Shown here: one piece after another, positions 1 through 8,388 of the stretch
Layout: every line of letters starts with the position of its first letter
How positions within the stretch are numbered: the stretch's first letter is position 1
Assembly (NCBI RefSeq): GCF_000427625.1
Contig: NZ_ATYJ01000014.1
Span: 248,001 to 312,000, forward strand
Length of the DNA stretch: 64,000 nt
Origin: Methylobacter luteus IMV-B-3098
Lineage (GTDB): Bacteria; Pseudomonadota; Gammaproteobacteria; Methylococcales; Methylomonadaceae
Reading direction: 5' to 3'
Position numbers and translations under genes: made by a program
Notes under the pieces: model-generated
Databases searched by the model: none
What the model saw: only the letters and a program-made list of their open reading frames with translations
What the model was told of the DNA's origin: nothing

Positions 1-1225
1 TGGGCAAGAATTCGACGGCGTGCCTCGAGCCGCAGCGCTTGTAGCGTTGCAGGAATTGCACGGCTTTGGCGTCGGCGCAAAAAGGCATCGCATTGACCAG
101 CATCGGCAGCGTGACGTATTTGTCCTCCTTCATGTTCCAGCCCAGCTCGCTGAAATAGGTCTGGGCTTCCGTGAGCCGGGTACTGCTTTTTTCCAGCGAG
201 TCGGTAAACAACCCGACGCACAATTTGATTTTGAGTATCCGGTCGCCATCGTTGATGGATTGGAACAGCATATCCGCACTCTCTTTTTTAAAGAGCAGCC
301 TGGGATTGAATTTCAGCATCGGCCCGTAAGCCTGATAATTGATCGCATTGCGTTCCTTGTCGGCTTTCTGCTTTTCAGTGGCGTTATCCGGAATGAAGAT
401 ATTCAGGTTGATGAAAAAGTTACCGTGAATGCCGCGGTTGCCGGTCAGGGGATCGCCGATCAGCCGGCGCATGTTTTGCAGGCTCATCTTGCCGGGCAAC
501 CGCACCGGCGACAGGATGCGCAGCCGTTTATGGCCGAGCCAGGCGCCATTGGCCTCGATTTGCATCATGTCGTCGGATTCGCTGAGCTGCTCATTAATCG
601 GGGTCGTCGGGTCGTAGTAAGACGCCGCGCTACGCCAGTTGGCAGACGGGCTCCAGTGCAGGATTTGCCCGATCACGCGCAGGTAGCGTTCGGCATCCAT
701 CGATTGCGGTTCAAAGCCGGCCGATTTCAGCGTTTGTTCAAACGACAGGCGCAGATCCCGGGCTTGGGCAAATTCATGCTGGGTCGGGAGTTGGCCTTTT
801 TTCTCCAGCGGTAGCTTGATCGTGAAAACCACTTTATAGTCGCGGACAAAGGATTGGGCGTGCAGGCTGATGGCTTGACTCGCCCCTTCCGTCAGCATGT
901 TCAGGCGATTTTCCATGGACTCTTTCAGCGCCGGATCCTGGGTGGTGCGAAGCTGCTTGATCTGATCCAGCGTCGGACGAATGTCCTGTGAACCCATCAG
1001 CATGATCTGGATGAAGCTTGCTTTCGGGTAATCGAACGTGAACAACACGTTCAGTCGCTGAGTGACAGACTCATCGCCGGCAGGCAGTGGCTTGCTGACA
1101 AAGCCGAAGCCCAGGTACCCGTCGGCCATGAAAAACAACTGGTTGTTCTCGTCGAACGATTCGACCGGGACGAGTTCCCTTAGTGTATGTCGCTTGAGAT
1201 GCTTTTCATAAACCGATGCACTCAT
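1..1225 (-). CDS. traC: TraC-like type IV secretion ATPase, N-terminal part (cut by the window edge)
   Basis: The frame opens at an ATG at 1225 and stays open for 408 codons to the left edge, so the C-terminal part is missing. The visible part (MSASVYEKHLKRHTLRELVP...) has the character of the N-terminal domain of F-type TraC, the VirB4-like cytoplasmic ATPase that powers pilus assembly. The Walker motifs of this family lie further C-terminal and would be outside the window. A GGGGTA stretch precedes the start. The gene follows the pilin gene and a terminator-like hairpin, and it has its own copy of the conserved upstream element at 1291-1329, so it may be transcribed separately from the traL-traA block. 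The identification rests on sequence character and on the gene order traV-traA-traC, as in SXT-like elements. Confidence 0.82.
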   Translation of the reverse strand, partial: MSASVYEKHLKRHTLRELVPVESFDENNQLFFMADGYLGFGFVSKPLPAGDESVTQRLNVLFTFDYPKASFIQIMLMGSQDIRPTLDQIKQLRTTQDPALKESMENRLNMLTEGASQAISLHAQSFVRDYKVVFTIKLPLEKKGQLPTQHEFAQARDLRLSFEQTLKSAGFEPQSMDAERYLRVIGQILHWSPSANWRSAASYYDPTTPINEQLSESDDMMQIEANGAWLGHKRLRILSPVRLPGKMSLQNMRRLIGDPLTGNRGIHGNFFINLNIFIPDNATEKQKADKERNAINYQAYGPMLKFNPRLLFKKESADMLFQSINDGDRILKIKLCVGLFTDSLEKSSTRLTEAQTYFSELGWNMKEDKYVTLPMLVNAMPFCADAKAVQFLQRYKRCGSRHAVEFLP

Positions 1226-1290
1226 TTTTTTACCCCGTGTGTTAATAAAAAACAGAGCTGCTATTTTAGGGGGCGGAAAATTTTTCTGTC

Positions 1291-1329
1291 GGGTCGAAAG
1301 ACGCGCAAAAAACGCCTGTTTTAATTTTT
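1291..1329 (-). promoter_or_regulatory. Conserved upstream element, copy A (before traC)
   Basis: On the plus strand GGGTCGAAAGACGCGC followed by six A and CG occupies 1291-1314, then CCTGTTTTAATTTTT. It lies 66 bp upstream of the traC start. The same element recurs at 8145, 13064 and 21051, always on the upstream side of a minus-strand gene start. A role as activator-binding or promoter element is inferred from this placement. Confidence 0.55.
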
Positions 1330-1367
1330 TTTAGCCAAATCGGGCTTTTTTAAAGAAAATTCGGCAT

Positions 1368-1403
1368 AAAAAAAGGCCGCACATGTTTTCATGGGCAGCC
1401 TTT
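1368..1403 (-). terminator. Rho-independent terminator between traA and traC
   Basis: Read on the minus strand, AAGGCTGC and GCGGCCTT pair with one G-T pair. The inner CATG/CATG pairs around an AAAA loop, and a run of seven T follows. It would end transcripts coming from the pilin gene, or attenuate read-through into traC. Confidence 0.75.
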
Positions 1404-1418
1404 CAAGAATTCAAGCCT

Positions 1419-1446
1419 ATATCGCCCGTTGTGGAACAGGCGATAT
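1419..1446. repeat. Inverted repeat just after the pilin gene
   Basis: ATATCGCC at 1419-1426 and GGCGATAT at 1439-1446 form a perfect 8-bp stem with a 12-base loop. It lies 9 bases past the traA stop. No T-run follows, so it may stabilise the 3' end of the pilin mRNA rather than terminate. Confidence 0.5.
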
Positions 1447-1454
1447 GGGGGGCA

Positions 1455-1757
1455 TTAGACCAGCGCGGCTACCACACCGTTGATCACGGTCGGCGCGTAA
1501 TACAGGGCTAAAGCACCGCCGATGCCGATAACCACCGCGATGATGGATTGGTTAACGATACCCGCCGCCAGACCTACCAGGAACATGCCCAGCGCGATGA
1601 TTTTGCCCAAGGTGCCTTGAGTCCAGCCGACCAGCAGCGTGTAAATGTCGTCGAACTCAGTGCCCGCAGTACCGGCCATCGCGTCGTTAGACGCCAAGGC
1701 AACCGCAGCAACGGCAGCAGAGGTCAGAACTACTTTAGATTTCATTAAACGTTTCAT
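1455..1757 (-). CDS. traA: F-type pilin precursor (TraA-like)
   Basis: This encodes a 100-residue small hydrophobic protein, the likely major subunit of the conjugative pilus. Residues 1-28 look like a signal peptide with an AMA|G cleavage site, leaving a mature chain of about 72 residues, close to F pilin. Two hydrophobic stretches (about 53-68 and 72-90) form the usual hairpin. The ATG at 1757 is preferred because GGAG stands 9 bases before it. An in-frame TTG at 1772 overlaps that ribosome site and is unlikely. The gene lies after traV and is bounded on both sides by terminator-like hairpins (2011-2043 and 1368-1403), consistent with a separately tuned, abundant transcript. Upstream 1758-2010 holds its probable promoter region. 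Confidence 0.85.
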   Translation of the reverse strand: MKRLMKSKVVLTSAAVAAVALASNDAMAGTAGTEFDDIYTLLVGWTQGTLGKIIALGMFLVGLAAGIVNQSIIAVVIGIGGALALYYAPTVINGVVAALV

Positions 1758-2010
1758 GGGAACAAACTCCAAAAAAAATATGCTTAGGGTCTTGGCCAGC
1801 TATTGCAATTTACCGGCCGGGGTTCTGTTCCGGAACGGAAATCATTGTCTATAAATTTTTAAAAAATTTCAGATCGAAAGAGGCCCAAACACACTGACCT
1901 TTCAGTTGAAAAGTGAAAGGCGCGGTTTTTCGCTGACCTTTCGGGGGGATGGACGCCTAAAAAGGCCATTTTTTTAAAAATTTTTGGGTTTTTGGCGAAA
2001 AAAAATAGGC

Positions 2011-2043
2011 AAAAAAAAGCCCCGAGGCAATTTCGGGGCTCTT
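2011..2043 (-). terminator. Rho-independent terminator after traV
   Basis: On the minus strand AGCCCCGA and TCGGGGCT pair perfectly around a 7-base loop, followed by a run of eight T. It closes the transglycosylase-to-traV transcription unit and separates it from the pilin gene. Confidence 0.85.
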
Positions 2044-2066
2044 CTTTCGGCAACGGTTGCGGTTTT

Positions 2067-2546
2067 TTAGCGCGCCGAGGTCGGAACTGAGAGCGGCGCT
2101 ATCGCCGAGCCGGGTGATTTAAAACGATCGCCCAGATTCCATCGCCGGCTTTCTATCTCGGTATACAGATACCCGTCCGCATGCAGATCGCCATCGTCAT
2201 CCTCCCAGGGCGCCATCCAGATCCGCATCACTTTGGCCTGTGTCCGAATAGGCACCGGCTGTTCGATGCTGGGCACCGCCACCTGGCTTTTACCGGGTAT
2301 CTGTCCGGCTATGGGGGCGGCTTTCCCGGATTCTTTTTCTAATTCAGACGCCGTTTTCACATAATCCGACGATTCGGTCGCCTGATAGACCTGACGCGCG
2401 GACAAACAGCGCACGCCGTTGATTCCGCCTTTACAGCCGAAATCGCTGTCTCCAAGAGCCAGGAACGAACAGCCTGATAAATTGATGGCGGCGATTAAAG
2501 CCACCAGGATTAATGGTCCTTTAACGCCCGTTGATTTCGTCTTCAA
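2067..2546 (-). CDS. traV: TraV-like outer-membrane lipoprotein of the secretion core complex
   Basis: This encodes a 159-residue protein with an N-terminal signal and lipobox LSGC (acylated Cys26). After it comes the TraV-type signature with paired cysteines, FGCKG then GVRCLSARQVYQAT. TraV anchors the TraK secretin-like ring and TraB in the outer membrane. The C-terminal part is proline-rich and then carries a short conserved segment (VMRIWMAPWED). The start overlaps the dsbC stop by 26 bases, so translation is probably coupled. A strong terminator follows at 2011-2043. Confidence 0.85.
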   Translation of the reverse strand: MKTKSTGVKGPLILVALIAAINLSGCSFLALGDSDFGCKGGINGVRCLSARQVYQATESSDYVKTASELEKESGKAAPIAGQIPGKSQVAVPSIEQPVPIRTQAKVMRIWMAPWEDDDGDLHADGYLYTEIESRRWNLGDRFKSPGSAIAPLSVPTSAR

Positions 2547-3303
2547 GGTCTTTCTCCAGCAAGGTTTTGAATGATTGGGCGCCGCCTTTATAAGTATTTT
2601 TCGACGGCAGGAAAATGTAAGGCACGCCCTGAATATCCAGCAGCTTCGTAGCCACGACGGCTTTCTGCAACGGCTTCAGGCCGCAAGCGCCTTCTTTACG
2701 CTCCAGCGCGGGCAGTTTCGAATAATCCTTGGCGACCAGCGCTTTCAACGATTGTGCTTTGTCCTTGTTGCACATCAGTTTCTTGCTGATCTCGGCCGAT
2801 TCCTTGCCCAAGACCGGGATCAGAACCAGCTTAAACACATACTCTTTGCCCAATGGTTCAAGCTGGCCGATCAGGTTATGGCAATAAGGGCATTGCGGAT
2901 CGATAAAGATGACGACTTCTTTCTTGCCGGTGCCGATAGTGAACGTTGACAACTCATCCGGATTCAACCCGATCTTGCGCAGGTCGATTTTATCGATGCC
3001 TTGGGTATCGGCGACCGAGCCAATGAGCTTGCCCTGCCACATATCGACCAGCTTGAAATTGCCAGCGACGACGAAATGGCCGTTGTCCGTGATCAGGAAC
3101 GTCTTGTCGCCGGCTTTGACCAGCGACAGCCCCGTGACCGGCAGCCGCTTGACTTCATCCACGCTACGCATGAACTCTTTGACTTCCTTGGTCATTTCCG
3201 TGTCGGTTTTCGGTTGTTTTAGTTGAGAGTCATCGGGACCTGCCGCTTGCGTTTGAATCCATGCACCCGTCAGCGCCATGACTAATCCTAGTTTTTTAAG
3301 CAT
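2521..3303 (-). CDS. dsbC: Periplasmic DsbC-type disulfide isomerase
   Basis: This encodes a 260-residue protein with a signal peptide (1-20), an N-terminal dimerisation-like region, and a thioredoxin-fold domain with the active site CPYC at 138-141 in the context VVIFIDPQCPYC. Family members shuffle disulfide bonds in the periplasm. Here the likely clients are the cysteine-rich transfer proteins TraN, TraU and TraV. A DsbC homologue sits at the same place, between traB and traV, in SXT-like and gonococcal-island systems. The gene lies 29 bases after traB and overlaps traV, so it belongs to the same operon. Confidence 0.88.
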   Translation of the reverse strand: MLKKLGLVMALTGAWIQTQAAGPDDSQLKQPKTDTEMTKEVKEFMRSVDEVKRLPVTGLSLVKAGDKTFLITDNGHFVVAGNFKLVDMWQGKLIGSVADTQGIDKIDLRKIGLNPDELSTFTIGTGKKEVVIFIDPQCPYCHNLIGQLEPLGKEYVFKLVLIPVLGKESAEISKKLMCNKDKAQSLKALVAKDYSKLPALERKEGACGLKPLQKAVVATKLLDIQGVPYIFLPSKNTYKGGAQSFKTLLEKDLEDEINGR

Positions 3304-3332
3304 TATTTTTCTCCAACAAAGTATTAAAAAAA

Positions 3333-4901
3333 TTAACGGCCATAACCACCGTAGCCGCCCTGCCCGCCTCGGCCATACCCGCCTGAACCACCGCGGCCTC
3401 CCCCATAGCCCTGCATCATGCCATTCAGCACGTCGCCCATCATGTTGCCGCCGTAGCCGTTACGGTAGCCATCCTGATCGCCGCCTCCATAGGCGTTATT
3501 GGCATTACGGACCCCGCTTTGCCCGCCAGTCCCATGGCCTGATCTCGATTTAGGATTCAGCGACATGCCGCGGATCATGATGAAATCGATTTTCCGGCCG
3601 GCATCCACTTCAATGATCGGAAAAATGTTCTTGGCCATTTCCAGGTAGTAATCGGCAATTTGCTCAGCCGCGCCTTTGATGCCGCCCGTCAGCGCCTGAC
3701 CAGCCAGCATTTCGGGCGAGGGATACTGGAAGGGTTGTTGCTCGCCGGGCTGGGCGTTGTCCCGGTAGGCCAATACTTTTTGCGGTGCAAACGCCTGGCT
3801 GATGCCGGCCACGAAGCCCGACAACAGGGCATTGCCTATGATCTGGCCATTCTTGCTGACCAGCCGCCCCCTGACGCCCGCTTTGCCGTCTTCGCCGACC
3901 GAATAGGCATCGATGGCGGTTTCAATAACCGCGCCGTCTTTCTTGACGCAGGAAATACGCTCCGCTCTCATGTAGGCGCGTTCGGCGCTCAGGTCGCCGT
4001 AACCGCTGGCGATCAGGAAACACTCGCGAATATCCATGCGGTAACGGTTCGGCAAAATGGCTTCGTGCTTGACCCGCAACAGGGCCGGGAACGGATCGTT
4101 GCGCGACTGGTTGGCGGTCGGCGCATCAAGACCCGTTACCAGCGTGCCGCTCAAAATACTGCCGGCCGGCAGGAACATATCGGGCACGCCGGTTTTACCG
4201 GAGGGCTTTTTGATATTGACGAATTCGGTTATTTTTTTGCCGGCGATTTTTTGTGTGCCTTTATCGCTTTTTTTGCTCTCTTCTCCCTCTCCTGTCACGA
4301 CCCGTATCTTCGGCCCCGTTTCGGCGGGGGCGGTATCGCTTTCCGCCAGGGCGGGCGGCTGTTCGCCAAGCAGTTCCGGCTCTCCCGTGTTTTTTTTGCT
4401 TTTTCTGCCTTTGCCCGTGCGGGCCGGTTTCTCATCGAGCGGGATTTCAGGCAAAGGCACCTGGTTTTTCAGCGCCTCCTGCGCCGCGTCAATTTTCTGG
4501 TACAGATCATTGGTTTGTTGCGCCAATTTCTCCGTGCGCTTGTTCAGCTCTTCCGTCTGCAGCTTGATCATTTGCGAGGCTTCCTGGATTTTTTGATCCT
4601 GCCGCTGAAAGGTCGTGCGGATATCGGAAAAGTCTTCCGTCAGCTTTTTGATCTTGCCGGCCATCGCATCCATGGACACGTCCCGGGGACTTTTGCCATT
4701 AAATAAGGTGTATTCCACCTTGCGGGGTTTTTGCATGATCTTGGGCGTATCATCCGATGTCGCCGTGATAACAATCGCCGACAGCACAAAAAACAGGGCA
4801 CTGCCTCCAATTAGCGTCAGCTGCTTGCGCTTCGACGGGTCCAGCTTGGTATACCAGTCGATCAGTCTTTCCTGGGGTGTTTTCTTTTCAAGGTCGATCA
4901 C
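3333..4901 (-). CDS. traB: TraB-like inner-membrane scaffold protein (VirB10 family)
   Basis: This encodes a 522-residue protein. It has a single transmembrane segment at about 27-47, a coiled-coil stretch at about 80-145, a proline/charged linker, and then the conserved TraB/VirB10 beta-barrel domain (from about 240, SGTLVTGLDAP... to VAGISQAF). TraB spans the envelope, linking the inner membrane to TraK/TraV. From about residue 455 the protein ends in a long Gly/Tyr-rich tail with GGYGG- and GGRGG-like units, which is not typical of F TraB. The gene is 15 bases after traK and 29 before dsbC. Confidence 0.88.
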   Translation of the reverse strand: MIDLEKKTPQERLIDWYTKLDPSKRKQLTLIGGSALFFVLSAIVITATSDDTPKIMQKPRKVEYTLFNGKSPRDVSMDAMAGKIKKLTEDFSDIRTTFQRQDQKIQEASQMIKLQTEELNKRTEKLAQQTNDLYQKIDAAQEALKNQVPLPEIPLDEKPARTGKGRKSKKNTGEPELLGEQPPALAESDTAPAETGPKIRVVTGEGEESKKSDKGTQKIAGKKITEFVNIKKPSGKTGVPDMFLPAGSILSGTLVTGLDAPTANQSRNDPFPALLRVKHEAILPNRYRMDIRECFLIASGYGDLSAERAYMRAERISCVKKDGAVIETAIDAYSVGEDGKAGVRGRLVSKNGQIIGNALLSGFVAGISQAFAPQKVLAYRDNAQPGEQQPFQYPSPEMLAGQALTGGIKGAAEQIADYYLEMAKNIFPIIEVDAGRKIDFIMIRGMSLNPKSRSGHGTGGQSGVRNANNAYGGGDQDGYRNGYGGNMMGDVLNGMMQGYGGGRGGSGGYGRGGQGGYGGYGR

Positions 4902-4916
4902 AACAAGGCTCCTTTT

Positions 4917-5999
4917 TTACAGCAAGGCAGGTCTGATTTCTTCGCCGCTTTTCCCGTCGGGCAAGCGCATCAGCAGGTAGATTTCTGTTTTCTCGCCCGG
5001 CTCCAGACGGACTTTTGGCCAGGCGGCCACGGCCATCGTGTCATCGCTCGCGCAGGACGCTTCTTCGAATACTGCCGTGCTTGCACCGTTGTTTTGGGCA
5101 ATCAGGACCACAATTCTTGACTCATGTCCGGACAGCAGTTGGCCGGGCCAGTAAGTCAGGCTGGGATCGTGACAGAAAGTTATGCCGTGCAATTCTTCAG
5201 TGACTTCTTCGAGGGTAAAGCCTTGCGGGATCTGCTGTTTGCCCAGGTTTTGCATAATGGCTTTCATTTCCGTGATATACGGTGTGTCTTGCCGAAACAG
5301 CTTGTCGGTTTTGGATGAGGCCGCTTCGGTGGAATTGGCCTGGACGGGACCGCCTTCGATCCGGATTTCGACCGGCATGGCCATGTCCTGTGGCGCCAGC
5401 TGCAGGGAAGTCGCGCTGCCGGTTTCCGTATCAGAAATAAACAGGCTGACCGGTGCCTCGGAATCAGTGGCGATGTACACGGCCGAGCCGTCTATTTTGG
5501 TCTCGACCGGATCAACCGTCAGCACTTTCGGCTCGGGATAAGGCGTGACAATACGGTTCAACCGGCCTTTGGCAATGATCACGCTCTCCGTGCGCCCTGG
5601 TTTGGGCTTAAGGGTGATGCCGGATTGCAGCCCCGGCACACTGTCAGGGACATTCATCTCGGCTTGGGCTTTTTGGGCAGTCGGCGCTTTATCAAGGATT
5701 TTCGGTCTTTTCTTGAGTTTTGGCCTGGGCGCAGGTTCGACCGTTTCAGGCTGGGCAACCGTGGGCGTCTCCGGCGTGCCGTTGATGACTTGGCCGCTAG
5801 AGGGCGGAGCTGTATCCGGTGCGGGGGGGACGGGCAGCGCTGGCTTGCTGTCGCTCACGCCCAGATCGCCTGCCTCGCCATCCTGATAGGGTGTCAGTGA
5901 TGAGCCGTCCTGAGCTTGAAACGGCAGCTCGGGCGGCATGTCGTTCGCCAGCGCCGTTGTTGCCAGGGCCATCGAGAAAATCAGTGTTTTAACTTGCAT
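4917..5999 (-). CDS. traK: TraK-like secretin-domain protein of the core complex
   Basis: This encodes a 360-residue protein with a signal peptide (cleavage near ALA, residues 16-18). A Pro-rich linker region at about 35-115 is followed by a TraK/VirB9-like domain that begins around GRLNRIVTPYPEPKVLTVDP. TraK forms the periplasmic/outer-membrane ring with TraV and TraB. It is longer than F TraK (about 240 residues) because of the N-terminal Pro-rich extension. It lies between traE and traB in the standard order with gaps of 12-15 bases. Confidence 0.82.
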   Translation of the reverse strand: MQVKTLIFSMALATTALANDMPPELPFQAQDGSSLTPYQDGEAGDLGVSDSKPALPVPPAPDTAPPSSGQVINGTPETPTVAQPETVEPAPRPKLKKRPKILDKAPTAQKAQAEMNVPDSVPGLQSGITLKPKPGRTESVIIAKGRLNRIVTPYPEPKVLTVDPVETKIDGSAVYIATDSEAPVSLFISDTETGSATSLQLAPQDMAMPVEIRIEGGPVQANSTEAASSKTDKLFRQDTPYITEMKAIMQNLGKQQIPQGFTLEEVTEELHGITFCHDPSLTYWPGQLLSGHESRIVVLIAQNNGASTAVFEEASCASDDTMAVAAWPKVRLEPGEKTEIYLLMRLPDGKSGEEIRPALL

Positions 6000-6011
6000 G
6001 CGGGGTCGCTC

Positions 6012-6647
6012 CTATTTTTTCTGCATTTGTTTTTGACGTTCTTCGTCCGCTTTCCGCCTCGCCTCTTCCTTCTGCAGTACACTGAGCAATTTGGGCATGC
6101 CCTGATATGAGGCCATTTGCGTGATAATCGGCGAGTATTGTTTGACGTCGATCTTGAACTCGAAGGTCTGTTCGGTAGGCGATGATTTTCCGCCCGCCCC
6201 CATCAGCACATTGCGGCCGGTCACGAACACTTTGTCGGTTTCCGGTTCATAAGTGACGCGCACGATCTCGAAGCTGGATGTCACTTTTTCCTGCTTGAGC
6301 GTGTCGAGTTCCTGCGCCACTTGTTCGGCGACCAGGGAACGGATTTCGCCGGTCACCATGTTGCCGAATGAATCCAGTACAAAGTCGGCATTTTCCGGTG
6401 TGACATTACCGATCAAGGTGGCCGTGTACATAGCCCAGGCTTTCTTGTAACCTTCCGATGCCTTGTTTTTGGCGATTTCTGATTGCTCTGAGAGACTGGG
6501 CGGTATCAAGATGACCGCGGTGTCTTTTTTCAGCCAGCCGATCAGGGTTATCAAGAGCAGCGTCAGTTGAGCAAGGCAAACGATTTTCAGGAACCGATTT
6601 GAGGCTTGCAGGCTCAGCCAGGTTGAAGCGAAGTTTTTATAGTGCAT
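6012..6647 (-). CDS. traE: TraE-like pilus assembly protein (VirB5/TraE family)
   Basis: This encodes a 211-residue protein with one N-terminal membrane segment at about 20-40 (FLKIVCLAQLTLLLITLIGWL) and a periplasmic domain of the TraE type. The very C-terminus is a charged helix (KEEARRKADEERQKQMQKK). TraE is needed for pilus assembly at the inner membrane. It sits between traL and traK with 8- and 12-base gaps, which strongly supports the call. Confidence 0.85.
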   Translation of the reverse strand: MHYKNFASTWLSLQASNRFLKIVCLAQLTLLLITLIGWLKKDTAVILIPPSLSEQSEIAKNKASEGYKKAWAMYTATLIGNVTPENADFVLDSFGNMVTGEIRSLVAEQVAQELDTLKQEKVTSSFEIVRVTYEPETDKVFVTGRNVLMGAGGKSSPTEQTFEFKIDVKQYSPIITQMASYQGMPKLLSVLQKEEARRKADEERQKQMQKK

Positions 6648-6655
6648 AGGGAGTC

Positions 6656-6937
6656 CTAAAAGAATCTGCGAATAAAGGCAAGGGGTCTGGAGGTCGGCGG
6701 TGTCTCATCGCAGCCCAAGCCGGCATACCAGTACAGCGCATGCAGCAGAAAGCCATTCGCCTGCCGGTCCTTGATTCTCCGGTACACTTTGATGCCGGCG
6801 AGCCCTGACAGAATGAGCACGCCGAGATAATTCACCATGATGCCGACGCCAAACGCGATGGCCAGCAGAATGAATTCGTCGAACTCCCAGAACAGGATTT
6901 GTTGAGGGTCATCTATGTAATTCGGAATGTCACGCAT
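6656..6937 (-). CDS. traL: TraL-like small inner-membrane protein
   Basis: This encodes a 93-residue protein with the TraL signature at its N-terminus (IPNYIDDPQQILFWEFDEF) and hydrophobic segments at about 22-55. It is the VirB3-like component that binds the TraC ATPase to the membrane. It is 1 base downstream of the OmpA-like lipoprotein gene and 8 bases upstream of traE, placing it at the start of the L-E-K-B block. Confidence 0.88.
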   Translation of the reverse strand: MRDIPNYIDDPQQILFWEFDEFILLAIAFGVGIMVNYLGVLILSGLAGIKVYRRIKDRQANGFLLHALYWYAGLGCDETPPTSRPLAFIRRFF

Positions 6938-6938
6938 C

Positions 6939-7574
6939 TTAATTCCCCACGAAAGGAATCAGATCCGCCCGGCGATTCTTGATGCGGTGAGCCTCGGTAT
7001 CGTTAGGCACGACCGGATCGCTTTCGCCCAGGCCTTCGATCGAGATTTTACTGGCTTGAATGCCGCGCTGAATGAGATAGTTTTTGACGGCCTTGGCCCG
7101 CTTGATCGACAGTTTCTGGTTGTACCTGGCGGAACCTTTGCTATCGGTATGGCCTTCGATGCGAATGTGCATCAAGTGGGCGTTTTCAATCCGATGGAAC
7201 AGATGATCGAGCTTGTCCATTTCCACGGGATCAAGAGAAGCGTGGTCAAAGGCGAAAAGAACGGTTTCGGTGTCCGGAACGGCATTCGGCACGGGTGGCA
7301 GCGCAAAGGACTGCACGGGTTCTGTGACGGGTTGCAGCGTTTCCGGCCCAGGGACGGACAGGGCATGCTGGAAGCCGCTTTGCACGATCACCTGATTGCG
7401 GGAGCCTTGAATGTTTTTGTAGTTCAGTTCGGCGACCACGGGCGGCAAATAGGCCGTCACTATTATCCGGTCGCAGTCATCGCCCGACCGGTTAAAAGGG
7501 CCGCCGCCGGTTGTCGAGCAGCCTATCGCCAGGCTGGCCAATAGTGCGATCGGCACTTTATTTAAGTTTTTCAT
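6939..7574 (-). CDS. OmpA-family peptidoglycan-binding lipoprotein
   Basis: This encodes a 211-residue protein with a lipobox ending in Cys19 (SLAIGC) and a C-terminal OmpA-like domain (about 105-205, with IRIEGHTDSKGSARYNQKLSIKRA and NRRADLIPF). Such domains bind the diaminopimelate of peptidoglycan. The protein is therefore expected in the outer membrane, tethering it to the cell wall. It sits between the transglycosylase, which it overlaps by 17 bases, and traL. A cell-wall anchoring role for the secretion channel is therefore likely, though inferred. Confidence 0.8.
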   Translation of the reverse strand: MKNLNKVPIALLASLAIGCSTTGGGPFNRSGDDCDRIIVTAYLPPVVAELNYKNIQGSRNQVIVQSGFQHALSVPGPETLQPVTEPVQSFALPPVPNAVPDTETVLFAFDHASLDPVEMDKLDHLFHRIENAHLMHIRIEGHTDSKGSARYNQKLSIKRAKAVKNYLIQRGIQASKISIEGLGESDPVVPNDTEAHRIKNRRADLIPFVGN

Positions 7575-8109
7575 GGATGATCTTCTCGTAATGTTTGACG
7601 TGTTGGACGTAGGTTTTGCCGCGCGCGGGATTCGACGGCGCGTGATAGTCGGCGACTGTTTTGCTGACGTTATGTTTGTTGAGCGACTTCAAATAGCCTG
7701 CCGCTACCGTGATATTGGTCTTGGGATCTAACAGGGCGTAGGGGCTGGACACCTTGTGGCCGTGCCAATAGAAGTTGACTTGCATGAGCCCGATATCCAC
7801 GTTCGTCACGCCTTTGCTGAGCATTTCCTTAAGCGCTTGCGCAGCCGCTTCCTTGCTGGCGTAACGTCGGGGACCTGCCTTGATGCCGTTTTTCCCTTCA
7901 TTGACATTGAGGGTCCAAGGCCAGGGCCTGAAGGTGCCGTCACGCCAGCGCATGCCGCTTTCCTGGACGGCCATGCTGTAGAGCGTGGCGACATTAACGC
8001 CGGCCGAGGCCGCAGCGCGTCCCCAGACGCTGTTTTCCAGCGTCGGATTAGAATGCGCCCGGCTTGAAGCGAGTAGTAAGATAATGAGTAAAGTGATGCT
8101 CTTGTTCAT
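7558..8109 (-). CDS. Lytic transglycosylase of the conjugation system
   Basis: This encodes a 183-residue protein with signal peptide 1-20 and a single SLT domain. The catalytic Glu is Glu50 in AVQESGM, and the IGLMQVNFYWHG and TNITVAAGYLK motifs follow. It cleaves peptidoglycan strands to let the channel pass, like LtgX of the gonococcal island. It is the first gene of the ltg-ompA-traL-traE-traK-traB-dsbC-traV unit. The conserved upstream element (8145-8168) lies 36 bases before its start. Its N-terminal part and upstream region are duplicated at 12750-13275. Confidence 0.9.
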   Translation of the reverse strand: MNKSITLLIILLLASSRAHSNPTLENSVWGRAAASAGVNVATLYSMAVQESGMRWRDGTFRPWPWTLNVNEGKNGIKAGPRRYASKEAAAQALKEMLSKGVTNVDIGLMQVNFYWHGHKVSSPYALLDPKTNITVAAGYLKSLNKHNVSKTVADYHAPSNPARGKTYVQHVKHYEKIIHEKLK

Positions 8110-8354
8110 GCGGAATATGATAATCCGCAGAAAAAATTTGCATCGGGTCGAAAGACGCGCAAAAAACGACTGTTTTGATTTTTCTTTGCGTTTTGGTCGG
8201 TGTTTGCGAAGATATTTTAAGAAAAATTTAAGAATTGTCTTTTAGCGGAATAAAAAATGACCAAAACATGGACTAATGCCTTTGTAATCCTCGTCACTGT
8301 ACGTCTGATTTCAGGCTGCAGCACTTTCAAACCCTACGCGCAAAATCCGTTTGA
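7831..8354. repeat. Direct repeat, left copy, about 525 bp (transglycosylase N-terminus, promoter, lipoprotein N-terminus)
   Basis: This stretch matches 12750-13275 over its whole length with scattered substitutions. It spans the first part of the transglycosylase gene, the divergent intergenic region and the first ~33 codons of a lipoprotein gene. The left copy has an intact transglycosylase and a truncated lipoprotein; the right copy has the reverse. Similarity stops abruptly at both ends. Confidence 0.9.
8145..8183 (-). promoter_or_regulatory. Conserved upstream element, copy B (before the transglycosylase operon)
   Basis: GGGTCGAAAGACGCGC plus six A and CG lies at 8145-8168, followed by ACTGTTTTGATTTTT, and is preceded by TTTGCATC as in copies C and D. 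It stands 36 bases upstream of the transglycosylase ATG. The region also faces the lipoprotein start on the plus strand, so it may serve both directions. Confidence 0.6.
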
Positions 8355-8388
8355 TCAGAGAGACACCAAAAAAACGAACAAAGCTTAA
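8257..8388 (+). pseudogene. Truncated lipoprotein gene (copy of 13178-14020, first ~33 codons then foreign sequence)
   Basis: The frame gives 43 residues: a signal with lipobox LISGC (Cys21), then STFKPYAQNPF as in the intact lipoprotein at 13178. After that it diverges into QRDTKKTNKA and stops. The break coincides with the end of the 525-bp repeat at 8354. It is probably a remnant left by the insertion event, although the short peptide could still be made. Confidence 0.75.

Noticed and set aside
1859-2053. 64-codon minus-strand frame between traV and traA
   Set aside because: It runs through the traV terminator hairpin and A/T-runs, has no ribosome site, and its product is of random composition.
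3660-4706. Long plus-strand frame opposite traB (similar long frames lie opposite other backbone genes, such as 59844-60491 opposite traD)
   Set aside because: These are antisense shadows created by the codon use of well-supported minus-strand tra genes.
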